A stretch of 64,000 nucleotides of DNA from contig CP138932.1 of the NCBI GenBank assembly GCA_047125605.1, positions 806,001 through 870,000 of the forward strand. The letters are read 5' to 3'. The stretch comes from JAKVBK01 sp022447275 (GTDB lineage Bacteria; Pseudomonadota; Alphaproteobacteria; Rhodobacterales; Rhodobacteraceae). Below the pieces are notes generated by a model. It did not search any database. It saw nothing but the letters and a program-made list of their open reading frames with translations, and was not told where the DNA came from. A program made the position numbers and the translations under genes. Within the stretch, counting starts at the first letter, position 1; each line of letters begins with the position of its first letter. Below, in pieces: positions 1 through 8,215 of this stretch.

Positions 1-730
1 CTACGGAGCCGACGATGCCAGCGCACGGGTTCCCAACTCCAATGACCATGGGTCTTGGGTCGATCAAGTTGTCCGGGATGTTGCCTCGCTTGCGGATGTC
101 ATCCACATGAAAGTTTTTCCCGATATCGGCGACGGTGCGAACTTTTACGACATCAGCCAGGCGTTGAACTGGGTCGTGGACAACGTGTCCAACTACAACA
201 TCACCGCCGTGAACTTATCACTCGGCGCTGGCAATGTGTTGGACTACGTTCCCAACCATTTCTTTGCGCCTCAGTATCAGTCCCTTGCCGATCAAGGCGT
301 GCTGTCGATCGTTTCCGCAGGAAACTCGGGGCAGTACGGAATGAACTATGTGGCGGCAGATCCAAACGCGATTGCGGTTTCCGCCTCGACATCCTTTGAC
401 ACGCGCGCCGGGTTCTCTCAGCACCATGAGGCGCTGACCGACATCTTTGCCTTTGGGCAACAGGTCCGGATCGAAGATGAAAACGGTGGTATTGATATCG
501 TGTCTGGGACCAGCTTTTCGTCTCCCTACGTGGCCGGTGTTGCAGCGCGTGCGCAGGAGGCGGCTGAGGAACTTCTTGATCGTCACCTCTCTCAAGATGA
601 GTTCGTTTATATCTTGCAGGAAAGCGGCCGTGACCTTGTTGGCTATTCCGGGGATGCCAAGGGCTATAAGGTCGCCGACGCCGACCTCGCGGTGCAATAT
701 CTGCTCGACAACTACACGGACTTTATCTGA
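1..730 (+). CDS. Subtilisin-like serine protease (S8), 3' part only
   Basis: The reading frame is open from base 2, so the gene begins upstream of the window; 242 codons are visible. The frame contains a histidine-box remnant (Asn-Asp-His-Gly-Ser near visible residues 14-18), the oxyanion-hole Asn in a Ser-Ala-Gly-Asn-Ser-Gly segment, and the catalytic serine box Gly-Thr-Ser-Phe-Ser-Ser-Pro followed by a Val-Ala-Gly-Val-Ala helix. These are the second half of the Asp/His/Ser triad of peptidase family S8. The catalytic Asp must lie outside the window. The C-terminus ends about 70 residues after the active serine, so no large C-terminal export or repeat domain follows. Whether it is secreted cannot be judged without the N-terminus. 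Confidence 0.85.
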   Translation, partial: YGADDASARVPNSNDHGSWVDQVVRDVASLADVIHMKVFPDIGDGANFYDISQALNWVVDNVSNYNITAVNLSLGAGNVLDYVPNHFFAPQYQSLADQGVLSIVSAGNSGQYGMNYVAADPNAIAVSASTSFDTRAGFSQHHEALTDIFAFGQQVRIEDENGGIDIVSGTSFSSPYVAGVAARAQEAAEELLDRHLSQDEFVYILQESGRDLVGYSGDAKGYKVADADLAVQYLLDNYTDFI

Positions 731-762
731 TCGATCAGGCTCAAGTGCCTGGGCGGTTTCTG

Positions 763-785
763 GCGTGGCGTTTCAGTCGCCACGC
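763..785 (+). terminator. Hairpin after the protease gene
   Basis: Perfect 8-bp stem GCGTGGCG / CGCCACGC with a 7-base loop, about 30 bases after the protease stop codon. No T-run follows, so it is only a possible transcription terminator or 3' stabilising hairpin. Confidence 0.4.
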
Positions 786-967
786 TGCTGCCAAAGTGGG
801 GGGGGCGTCCGACGGCCAAACGAACTTAACCAGGATTGCCTAGGTTCTCTGTTTGCCACCTGTAGCAGCAACGCGGATCCATCAGGGGGCATGGGCAGGC
901 AACAAAGCAAATAGAGGCCACGCTGCGCTGCCCCCGCTGGCCGGTCGGCCATCTCCTCGGGAGTATT

Positions 968-1642
968 TTAGGGCAAAGACGTCTCGGCGCTTGAATGCGC
1001 TATCCGGCTCAGTTCCGTTGTCAAATCCCCATAGCCTGTGAAGCGATATTCGAAGGCGAGGCCCAGTCTTTCGGCACAGTGTTGCGCTTTCTCTAAAAGG
1101 GCTGGGTCATCTGTTTGGGCTTGATAGACCAGCGTTTTGTAGTGGCCGAAATACATGTCGCGCAGCTCCGGGTGCCGATCGAGGCCCAACGGGTGCCAGA
1201 CAAAGGCGTCGAACTGGCGCACGAGGAAATCCGTCAGGTAGAAGGCGTCGATTTCATCGCGTGCGGAAAATGCGGCGTTGCCTTCAAAGAAACTGTAGCA
1301 GTGAGGGCCTTGCACCATCTCCACCCCCAACTGTGCGCAGCGCGCTTTGAGCAGGCCGCCTGTGCCGCAATCGGCGTAAACTACGAAAATGCGCTCGTAT
1401 TGGTTGCGGTGGCTGTGAACGGCCTCTTCTACCGCGTCGGGGATGCGTTCGGGGTGGTTGTGCAAGATTGCAGGCAGGCAGGCGAGATCGAGGTGCGCCC
1501 AGCCATTGCTGCGGGTGATATCAAGAATTTCGCGGGCGAGCGCGCCGCAGGCCAGCAAAAGCACTTTGCCGGCGCCTGTTGGGGCGAGGCCGGTGTCTGT
1601 CAGGCTAGTTTCTGTTGGGGCAGTGTTGGCGTTGGAGGGCAT
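968..1642 (-). CDS. DUF1638 family protein
   Basis: 224 residues. An N-terminal Lys-Val-Leu-Leu-Leu-Ala-Cys-Gly-Ala segment at about residue 27, a conserved-looking VVYADCGTGG segment and an HCYSFFEG segment match the DUF1638 family as I recall it. Members commonly sit next to corrinoid methyltransferase genes in Rhodobacterales and methylotrophic archaea; the biochemical role is not established. It is the last gene of a minus-strand group with a SAM methyltransferase and a corrinoid protein, separated from the former by about 150 bases. The Cys/His-rich motifs would allow metal or cofactor binding, which is inference. A role in corrinoid loading or repair is possible but unproven. Confidence 0.75.
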   Translation of the reverse strand: MPSNANTAPTETSLTDTGLAPTGAGKVLLLACGALAREILDITRSNGWAHLDLACLPAILHNHPERIPDAVEEAVHSHRNQYERIFVVYADCGTGGLLKARCAQLGVEMVQGPHCYSFFEGNAAFSARDEIDAFYLTDFLVRQFDAFVWHPLGLDRHPELRDMYFGHYKTLVYQAQTDDPALLEKAQHCAERLGLAFEYRFTGYGDLTTELSRIAHSSAETSLP

Positions 1643-1790
1643 TGTGTCGGATCACTCGAGCGGGCTGACGGACGGGGGCTGGGGTGCGCCTACATGATGG
1701 CGGAGGCTATAGCGGGCTGCAACTGTGCCGGTTGCGCCCCCAGCCCGGCATTGCCTTCTTTGAATGGCCATAATCTGCTGCATTGCCGTT

Positions 1791-2507
1791 TCAGGATCGG
1801 GCGATGAGCAGGATGAGCCCCGGCAGGAGCGGGCAATCCGGGCCGTAATCTTCCCGAATATGCGCATTGAGTCCTGCCGCTTGGGCAAGATGCAGCGCCT
1901 CGGAAGGGCTGTAGAGGCGTTGGCAATGCACCTCGCGCCCGGATTGGCCAGCAACACGGGTTTCGATCACTCTGCGCAGCAACTTGCCATCATGGGTCAC
2001 GCTGGAACGGATCCACCAGTCTTGTCCTACGGTTTCGGACACACGTTCGGGGGTATCTGGGCCCGTCAGATCTGCGATCAGCAGGGCTGGGGAGGCCTGT
2101 TCCGCGATCCGGTGCACCATGGCCGAAAGCTGTGCGGGCCTGTCCGGTGTGCAATAGCACAGAACCTCGCCCATGGCAGTGTAGCTGCGGGTGAGGGGAG
2201 GGATGGTCGCTTGTGTGGCAGTGGCGATCTCCACGTTGACACCCTTATTGCGTGCCGTAGAGGCAAGGGAGGGGGATGGTTCACAGGCCTGCACGGTGAT
2301 CCCGGATTGGGCGGCATGGGCTGCCCATGTGCCATCGCCGCATCCGATGTCAAACAACGGCCCAGGCGCCACCTGCTGGCAGAGCCAAGCGTAGCCGGCG
2401 CGGTACGTTGCGCCATAGGCCGCTGCCTGAATATGCGCCAGATCGGGGCCATAAAGCGAAAGGCCGGTCGCACTGCGCCCGGCCTTCTGGTGTGCTTTAT
2501 CGCCCAT
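1791..2507 (-). CDS. Class I SAM-dependent methyltransferase
   Basis: 238 residues. The motif I sequence FDIGCGDGTW lies near residue 52 and is followed by an acidic motif II (QACEPS), the usual SAM-binding layout of a Rossmann-type methyltransferase. The substrate is not recognisable. It starts five bases after the stop of the corrinoid protein gene and is followed by the DUF1638 gene, so the three are probably co-transcribed. The context suggests a job tied to methyl transfer or to maintenance of the corrinoid protein rather than general metabolism, but nothing in the sequence proves this. Confidence 0.75.
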   Translation of the reverse strand: MGDKAHQKAGRSATGLSLYGPDLAHIQAAAYGATYRAGYAWLCQQVAPGPLFDIGCGDGTWAAHAAQSGITVQACEPSPSLASTARNKGVNVEIATATQATIPPLTRSYTAMGEVLCYCTPDRPAQLSAMVHRIAEQASPALLIADLTGPDTPERVSETVGQDWWIRSSVTHDGKLLRRVIETRVAGQSGREVHCQRLYSPSEALHLAQAAGLNAHIREDYGPDCPLLPGLILLIARS

Positions 2508-2512
2508 TTGGC

Positions 2513-3217
2513 TTAACCAGCGGCGAGCTGGTTGTGCTTGCGGTTCATGAATTCCTTAGCGGTCTCGACCGCAACGGCTGCATCGCGGCAATACGCATCA
2601 GCACCGATTGCCCGCCCGAACTCTTCGTTCAGGGGCGCGCCGCCGACCAGAACCACGTAATCATCGCGCAGGCCTTTCTCGACCAGCGTGTCGATCACCA
2701 CCTTCATGTAAGGCATGGTGGTGGTAAGCAGGGCCGACATGCCCAGAATGTCAGGCTGTTCGGCCTCAAGCGCATCCAGGTAGCTTTCGACGGGGTTATT
2801 GATGCCCAGATCGACCACCTCGAAACCCGCGCCTTCCATCATCATCGAGACGAGGTTCTTGCCGATGTCGTGGATATCGCCCTTCACCGTGCCGATGACC
2901 ATCTTGCCCATCCGCGGTGCGCCGGTTTCCGCCAGCAGTGGCTTGAGGATTGCCATGCCGGCCTTCATCGCGTTCGCAGCCAGCAAAACCTCTGGCACGA
3001 AGAGAATGCCATCGCGGAAGTCATGGCCGACGATTGTCATGCCGGCGACGAGGGCGCGCGTCAGGATATCATAAGGCTGCCAGCCGCGTTCGAGCAAGAT
3101 ATTGACGCCTTCTTCGATCTCCTCTTTGAGGCCATCGTAGAGGTCGTCGTGCATTTGCTGGACAAGTTCGTCATCATCCAGTTCGGACAAGATGAGCTCT
3201 TCTTCTTCATCAGACAT
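2513..3217 (-). CDS. Corrinoid-binding methyl-carrier protein (MtbC/MetH B12-module type)
   Basis: 234 residues. The N-terminal ~90 residues are the helical cap of B12-binding methyl carriers. They are followed by a Rossmann-like cobalamin domain with the diagnostic DIHDIGK motif at residues 114-120, where His116 would be the lower axial ligand of cobalt. Later segments (SALLTTTMP, VGGAP) also fit the family. It carries the methyl group between partner methyltransferases. With the homocysteine methyltransferase at 5116-6129 it can supply parts of a split methionine synthase. A good GAGGA ribosome site precedes the ATG at 3217. The N-terminal region is strongly acidic. Confidence 0.92.
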   Translation of the reverse strand: MSDEEEELILSELDDDELVQQMHDDLYDGLKEEIEEGVNILLERGWQPYDILTRALVAGMTIVGHDFRDGILFVPEVLLAANAMKAGMAILKPLLAETGAPRMGKMVIGTVKGDIHDIGKNLVSMMMEGAGFEVVDLGINNPVESYLDALEAEQPDILGMSALLTTTMPYMKVVIDTLVEKGLRDDYVVLVGGAPLNEEFGRAIGADAYCRDAAVAVETAKEFMNRKHNQLAAG

Positions 3218-3386
3218 GGCTGTGTCCTCACATTCCCGATAATTCGTAATTGCGCCTGTATGCGAAGTCTCTCATGGCGGATTGCGACACCAAACAGATC
3301 ACCCGCGACGAAATCACCTCATTCCATGGCGTTGTGCCCAAAAATGATTGCCAGATGTTCTTGTTATGTTCTATTCTGGGCGCCTT

Positions 3387-4490
3387 ATGGACATGGACGC
3401 CGATCCTTCGCGAAACCTCAGGGCTGGGCAGCAGTGCCCCGGCCGGGCTGTGCAGTCCAACCGAGCCGGGCGGTTTGAAAGACATGAGCGGGTGCAGGTG
3501 CATGATGGGTGGGATATTCCCGAAGACGCCCGCGTGTTGCGCACCGAACTGCGCCGGGAGCGCCCGCGCAGCGCCTTGACGCGCAACAACTCGCCCGATG
3601 TGCACTTTGATCGTTCTATCAACCCTTATCGAGGGTGTGAACATGGGTGCGTCTATTGTTTTGCGCGGCCAAGCCACGCCTATCTGGGCCTGTCGCCGGG
3701 ACTGGATTTCGAAAGCAAACTGATCCTGCGCCCCGGCATTGCGGATGTACTGGATGCTGAGTTGCGCAAGCCGTCTTACGTTGCCGCGCCCATCGCGATC
3801 GGCACCAATACGGATCCCTACCAACCGGTTGAGAGCGATGCAGGGCTCATGCGTGATATCCTGCGGGTATTGCAGACCCATGCCCATCCCGTGATGATCA
3901 CGACAAAAGGCAGCCTGATTGAGCGCGATATCGATATTTTGTCGGACATGGCGGGGCGCGGGTTGGCACAGGTGGGCGTCTCGGTCACCACGCTGGATGC
4001 AGACCTGTCGCGCAGTATGGAGCCGCGCGTGCCATCGCCTGCGCGACGGCTGCGCACCATTGAGCGCCTGTCTGCGGCAGGCGTCCCGGTGCGGATTTGC
4101 GCCTCGCCTATGATCCCGGGGCTGACCGATCACGAGTTGGAGCGTATCCTTGCGGGCGGTGCCGATGCGGGCGCGCGTGCGGCCAGCACCATCCTGCTGC
4201 GACTGCCTCGGGAAGTTGCCGAGATCTTCAAGGATTGGTTGAAGGATACCCGTCCGGATCGGTATGCGCGCGTCATGGCACAAGTGCGCGCTGTCCATGG
4301 TGGGCAAGACTACGACAGCAGCTGGCATCGCCGTCTGCACGGGCAGGGGCCTGAGGCCCGCTTGCTGCGGCAGCGGTTCAGGATTGCTTGCAAGCGTCTT
4401 GGCCTGAATGAGCACCTGCCCCCATTGCGCGTGGATCTGGTGAAGGCCCCGCTGCGGCCGGGCGATCAGATGTCTCTCTTTGAAGAGTGA
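3387..4490 (+). CDS. PA0069-family radical SAM protein
   Basis: About 367 residues from the ATG at 3387; an in-frame ATG (3366) and TTG (3348) lie upstream, but family members start with a short tail leading into a GRFER-like segment, which favours 3387. The radical SAM cluster motif is Cys-Glu-His-Gly-Cys-Val-Tyr-Cys, just after the NPYRGCEHG segment typical of the PA0069/SplB-like group. Substrate unknown. The gene is transcribed divergently from the corrinoid protein gene and has no visible operon partner except the orphan gene about 130 bases downstream. Confidence 0.88.
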   Translation: MDMDADPSRNLRAGQQCPGRAVQSNRAGRFERHERVQVHDGWDIPEDARVLRTELRRERPRSALTRNNSPDVHFDRSINPYRGCEHGCVYCFARPSHAYLGLSPGLDFESKLILRPGIADVLDAELRKPSYVAAPIAIGTNTDPYQPVESDAGLMRDILRVLQTHAHPVMITTKGSLIERDIDILSDMAGRGLAQVGVSVTTLDADLSRSMEPRVPSPARRLRTIERLSAAGVPVRICASPMIPGLTDHELERILAGGADAGARAASTILLRLPREVAEIFKDWLKDTRPDRYARVMAQVRAVHGGQDYDSSWHRRLHGQGPEARLLRQRFRIACKRLGLNEHLPPLRVDLVKAPLRPGDQMSLFEE

Positions 4491-4620
4491 CCTGTTTTTT
4501 GCACCAATCGGCTCAGGCTTTGTTGCAAGAAAATTAGGGATTCTGCCTTTATGGTGGAGCGCGCATGGCCGAAATACCGGGCGTGAAAGATGCCCATCTG
4601 CCACGGAGGGGAGAGTGGTT

Positions 4621-5103
4621 TTGGACGAACGGCGTTCCATGATCGTGCAACAACGCCGGGATGCAGAGGATGCCGGTTTGTTCAAAGCGGGCATCAACAA
4701 GATCGTCATCGATGTGATCCCGGAACTGCGGCGCAACAACCGCAAAGACCTTGTGGTAACAGGCTTTGTGCGTGGCACCGAAGTGGAAGTGCTCTTTGCC
4801 GGGCGCCGCCGTGCCGACACGCTGGAACTTTGCCGCCGTCTCAAACAGTTACGCATAGCCGATCATCCACCGAAACGGATTCACACGCGCAAGTCGGAAG
4901 ACTGCGTGCCAAATGAAGCGCCTGCGATGCCGCTTGCCTTGGAGGGCGCTTGGCGGCCGCGTTACTGGTATGACCATGAGGGCTCCGTGCACCGTGTGTA
5001 TCAATTCATCGCCGCACGATGGATTTTCGTATCGTCCTGCGGACAGCAGCAAATGTTTGGCGCGCCCTCCATCGCACATGCGGATCAAGCGCCGCCCAAA
5101 TAG
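4621..5103 (+). CDS. Orphan hypothetical protein, TTG start likely
   Basis: About 160 residues. A strong ribosome binding site GGAGGGGAG (4605-4613) fits a TTG start at 4621; GTG 4615 is too close to it and ATG 4639 too far. The protein is soluble, basic and without signal peptide. I do not recognise a family. Its middle (residues ~25-75) has a regular alternating pattern with a GFVRGTEVEVLF strand that looks folded; the C-terminal part contains several aromatic residues. It follows the radical SAM gene on the same strand and converges on bmt with only 12 bases between the stop codons. Confidence 0.6.
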   Translation: MDERRSMIVQQRRDAEDAGLFKAGINKIVIDVIPELRRNNRKDLVVTGFVRGTEVEVLFAGRRRADTLELCRRLKQLRIADHPPKRIHTRKSEDCVPNEAPAMPLALEGAWRPRYWYDHEGSVHRVYQFIAARWIFVSSCGQQQMFGAPSIAHADQAPPK

Positions 5104-5115
5104 GCCGGTTTGCCT

Positions 5116-6129
5116 CTAGCCCCTGCGCCGTCTGCGGGGCCGCGCAGCAGGCGCTGCGCCTTCCTCTGTGCCGTCTTGCGGACTGGAAAACCCGCCCAGT
5201 CGGGCGCTGATCTCTTCGAGGGCGGGGGGCTGCTGCCGTGGCCTGCTCTCGAGGGCCGCGCGCATGGCGGAAAGGTGCTCGGGGGTGGTGCCGCAACATC
5301 CGCCAATGATCTTTGCGCCTGCATCCCGGGCGAGGCAGGCGTAATCGGCCATGAGCTCTGGTGTGCCGTCGTAATGGATATGGCCGTGCACGTATTTGGG
5401 AATGCCCGCATTGCCCTTTGCGATCACTGGGCGCGTTGTGCCGGTTGCGGCAAAGCCCAGCACTGTGCGCATGAGGTCTGATGCGCCAACGCCGCAATTG
5501 GCGCCAAACGCCAATGGCTTGACCGGCAATTTTTCCACGAGGCCCGCCAGCGCGGAAGAGGTTACGCCCATCATCGTGCGTCCGGCCGTATCGAAGCTCA
5601 TTGTACAGCACCACGGCATGCCGACCTGCGCGACCGCCTCCGCCGCAGCGCGCAATTCCTCAGGTGCCGAGATGGTTTCGAGCCAGAGAACATCGACGCC
5701 GCCTTCCTTAAGGCCTTCCGCCTGCTCGGCAAACATCTCGACCGCGTCGTCTTGGGTCATGCTGCCCATCGGTGCCATGATCTCACCGGTTGGGCCCATA
5801 GAGCCTGCCACAACGATGGGGCGCCCGGCCTTATCTGCGGTCTCGCGGGCAATCTCAGCGCCAAGGCGGTTGAGTTCCCGCACGCGGGACTGCGCATCAT
5901 GCAGCTTCAGCCGCGCGGCCGTCCCACCAAAGGTGTTTGTGAGAAACAGGTCTGAGCCCGCATCAATGGGCCCTTGGTACAGGCGCCTGATCCGATCTGG
6001 ATGATCCGCATTCCAGAGCTCTGGAGCGTCTCCGGCCTGTAGCCCCATGTTAAAAAGCGTTGTCCCTGTTGCGCCGTCGGCCAAAAGCCACTCACGGTCG
6101 TGCAACATATTGGAAAGTACATCGGACAT
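5116..6129 (-). CDS. bmt: Betaine/corrinoid-type homocysteine S-methyltransferase
   Basis: 337 residues, the length of a stand-alone homocysteine methyltransferase domain. It starts with the family segment LLADGATGTTLF. The zinc-binding cysteines are visible as Asn-Cys-Gly (Cys212) and Gly-Gly-Cys-Cys-Gly-Thr-Thr-Pro (Cys278, Cys279). The enzyme moves a methyl group to homocysteine to make methionine. Rhodobacterales genes of this kind are usually annotated as betaine-homocysteine methyltransferase. In Phaeobacter inhibens a split MetH made of separate proteins of this type has been described (from memory, Price and co-workers), so the methyl donor may instead be the corrinoid protein encoded at 2513. 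The last ~25 residues are a low-complexity Pro/Ala/Arg tail. Confidence 0.88.
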   Translation of the reverse strand: MSDVLSNMLHDREWLLADGATGTTLFNMGLQAGDAPELWNADHPDRIRRLYQGPIDAGSDLFLTNTFGGTAARLKLHDAQSRVRELNRLGAEIARETADKAGRPIVVAGSMGPTGEIMAPMGSMTQDDAVEMFAEQAEGLKEGGVDVLWLETISAPEELRAAAEAVAQVGMPWCCTMSFDTAGRTMMGVTSSALAGLVEKLPVKPLAFGANCGVGASDLMRTVLGFAATGTTRPVIAKGNAGIPKYVHGHIHYDGTPELMADYACLARDAGAKIIGGCCGTTPEHLSAMRAALESRPRQQPPALEEISARLGGFSSPQDGTEEGAAPAARPRRRRRG

Positions 6130-6183
6130 AGGGGCGCCTCATATTTTGGAGCCTCCTCCTCGCACGCGCGCGAGGATGAAGCA

Positions 6184-6226
6184 AATGCATATTATTCAAC
6201 ACAGACATGAAGTCTGCTCATGCATT
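6184..6226. promoter_or_regulatory. Nested inverted repeats upstream of bmt
   Basis: AATGCAT (6184-6190) and ATGCATT (6220-6226) form a 7-bp inverted repeat that encloses a second one, CAGAC (6202-6206) and GTCTG (6212-6216) with an ATGAA loop. The element lies 55-97 bases before the bmt start codon. It could be a regulator site or a structured leader; I could not match it to a known SAM or SAH riboswitch. Confidence 0.35.
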
Positions 6227-6310
6227 GAGATGTGTGGCTGGGGGAGCGGCGGCCCCCCCTTGTAAGGGCCTTTGTCCGAATGCGCTGGCTAAACGCGCCT
6301 CTGGGAGGGC

Positions 6311-6625
6311 TCAGAGCGTGTCGAGGATCTGCTGCTGCGCGATCGGCAGCAACTCTGCCATTTTTGCGCGAATATCGTCTGCGGTGGCTTTTGCGCCAAG
6401 ATCGCCGGCGACTTTTCGCACAACGTCTTCATGGCCTGCTTCTTCAAGGTCTGCGCGGACGACCTCAGCGGCATAAGCCTCCGCGTCATCGCCTGATTTG
6501 CCAAGCAAATCAGCGGCCCACAATCCTAGCAACTTGTTGCGACGTGCCTCAGCCTTGAAGCGCATCTCCGCATCATGGGCAAACTTGTTTTCAAAGGCAT
6601 TTTCGCGATCGTCAAAGTTGGACAT
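6311..6625 (-). CDS. DUF1476 protein, F1-ATPase inhibitor (zeta-subunit) type
   Basis: 104 residues, the usual size. It starts with the family signature MSNFDDRENAFENKFAHD and consists of charged helices. DUF1476 proteins are alphaproteobacterial; the Paracoccus denitrificans member is the zeta subunit that inhibits the F1F0-ATPase, with its N-terminal segment acting on F1. By homology this protein should bind F1 in the cytoplasm and limit ATP hydrolysis. It is a monocistronic gene here, next to bmt and far from any ATP synthase genes in the window. In some relatives the inhibitory effect is weak, so the physiological role should not be overstated. Confidence 0.88.
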   Translation of the reverse strand: MSNFDDRENAFENKFAHDAEMRFKAEARRNKLLGLWAADLLGKSGDDAEAYAAEVVRADLEEAGHEDVVRKVAGDLGAKATADDIRAKMAELLPIAQQQILDTL

Positions 6626-6725
6626 GTGGAGGCTCCTGGCGGTTGCTTGTCCCCTTTATGTAGGGATCCGAAGGTGCAGCCAAAAGGGGGCGAACAGGTT
6701 TTGCCTTGTCAGCCGCCCCTATCTG

Positions 6726-7925
6726 TCAGGGGTCCAAATGCGCATAGAGCGCCCGTATGCGCGCGGCGGCAGCGGCTTTCTCGGCATGGGGCCGCTCAGC
6801 GGAGAGGATCAGGGCCTCTGCATCGGTCAACGCGTCGTCCGTGTTCCCGCTCTCCAGCCTTTTGGTAAAGCTGTTGAGCCAGGCAACTTGTTCGTCGGCG
6901 GGTAGGCAGGTTTCCACCGCAACCAGCAAAATAGCGGTGATCTCCTGCTCCCAGTCCGCTGGGTTCGACGGAATTGGCGCGCTGGTGTCCACTTTAAAAA
7001 TCGGGATGTCGTCCGGTGGGCCGAGGGCAGGGGCCTTGGGAATCGCCAGTTTCGGTGGAGCCCCTTTCGGCACCTCTTCGATCGCTGCGTCGTCGTCTTC
7101 CACCTCTGCTGCGATATCTGCGTCAGCAAAGTCGACAGTGCGGCGCAGGGAGGTGCCTTGTTTGTTGCGAAGCTCTGAAATAGGCGCCCCGCCGGGGGCA
7201 TTCGAGAGCGCGATCGTCTTGTCATCCTGCGCGCCGGCATCAAACAGGCTGTCTGGATCTATCCCCATTGCCTGCAGGATCGAACCTTGCCGTTCCGGTG
7301 TCATGATATCCTCGGGAAGTGCCTCTGCCTCGGGGAGGCTGTCGGCTTCAAAGGCATGGGGCATGCCCGTGTCGGTCTTCCGCCAATCAGCGCCTGACTG
7401 CGTGCCCATTGGGCAATAGGATTCAGCTCTGCGCAGCGTCCGGCCTTTCCGATACACATGGAAGGCGAAATGAGCGCCGGGGTGTAACGCTCCAGAATAA
7501 CGAAAGAAAAAAATCTCAGTGTTGGTCAATTCCTCTGAGAGTGCTTTTGCAAGACGGGCCTCTTCAGAGAGGTTTTCATAGCACTCGATGAGGGTTAACG
7601 CACTGTTTTCACCATTGGGTTGTGACAGGCGCACCCCGGATGTTCCCAGCCCCGGGGCTGTCATATCGGTTCGCGCATGTGGCGGTGGCGGGATCGTGTC
7701 GGCCGTCTGCAACAGAAGCGGCGGTATAGTTTGGGCCTCACCAGAGCGCGCCCCGCGTGCCATCAAGCGGTTCCACAGGCCAGTCGGTTGATCCGGCGGC
7801 GGCGCGCTGCTCAGGCGGTTTTCGGTGTGGGACACATCTGTCCAGCACGCTTCCAAGGCAAAGGCGACAGCATCCGGCTGTGCGCCCACGATTATGAAAT
7901 CTAATACGGCGAAATCTTGCGTCAT
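6726..7925 (-). CDS. Hypothetical protein of unknown function
   Basis: About 399 residues from the ATG at 7925; an ORF start 39 bases earlier is possible but lacks support. I do not recognise the family. The N-terminus (FAVLDFIIVGAQPDAVAFALEA) looks folded. Roughly residues 20-110 and 190-330 are rich in Pro, Ala, Asp and Glu and probably disordered. One segment around residue 140 (EIFFFRYSGALHPG) looks like a beta core, and the C-terminal ~90 residues are helical, with ADEQVAWLNSF and AADARIRALYAHL-like stretches. No signal peptide or membrane segment is seen. It lies 100 bases downstream of the DUF1476 start and ends the minus-strand group before purC. Confidence 0.6.
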   Translation of the reverse strand: MTQDFAVLDFIIVGAQPDAVAFALEACWTDVSHTENRLSSAPPPDQPTGLWNRLMARGARSGEAQTIPPLLLQTADTIPPPPHARTDMTAPGLGTSGVRLSQPNGENSALTLIECYENLSEEARLAKALSEELTNTEIFFFRYSGALHPGAHFAFHVYRKGRTLRRAESYCPMGTQSGADWRKTDTGMPHAFEADSLPEAEALPEDIMTPERQGSILQAMGIDPDSLFDAGAQDDKTIALSNAPGGAPISELRNKQGTSLRRTVDFADADIAAEVEDDDAAIEEVPKGAPPKLAIPKAPALGPPDDIPIFKVDTSAPIPSNPADWEQEITAILLVAVETCLPADEQVAWLNSFTKRLESGNTDDALTDAEALILSAERPHAEKAAAAARIRALYAHLDP

Positions 7926-8215
7926 CGTCCGTCTTCCTACTGCTTGGCCGTGCTTAAAGCACACTCCGAAAGAGGGTGCACGATGGAAACGCAGTGTCTT
8001 CGCGCAGCTTTGATGTCGCGGCTCGTCTGTGCAGCCTCTGGAAAGCTTGCGGGATAAGCGGGCTTGGGCTAAGGACGCGCCACCGGACAGGCCTTATGGG
8101 GGCCTGATCGGCATCAAGCAAACGGCCGGGATATCCGGTGCGCGCGAGGTATCGCATGCGCAGAAACGGCCGCCGTCACGAATGCCACTGTTCGAGAGTG
8201 GATGGAAGGAGCCCC

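Noticed and set aside
2327..3478. Long plus-strand open frame of 383 codons opposite the corrinoid protein gene
   Set aside because: It mirrors a gene with clear B12-binding motifs in a GC-rich genome and has no family resemblance of its own.
3228..4856. Minus-strand open frame of 542 codons opposite the radical SAM gene
   Set aside because: Arg/Pro/Ala-rich shadow of a conserved gene; no ribosome site and no motif.
6130..6310. SAM or SAH riboswitch upstream of bmt
   Set aside because: Looked for the conserved cores on the minus strand; only the nested palindromes are present and they do not fit either class.
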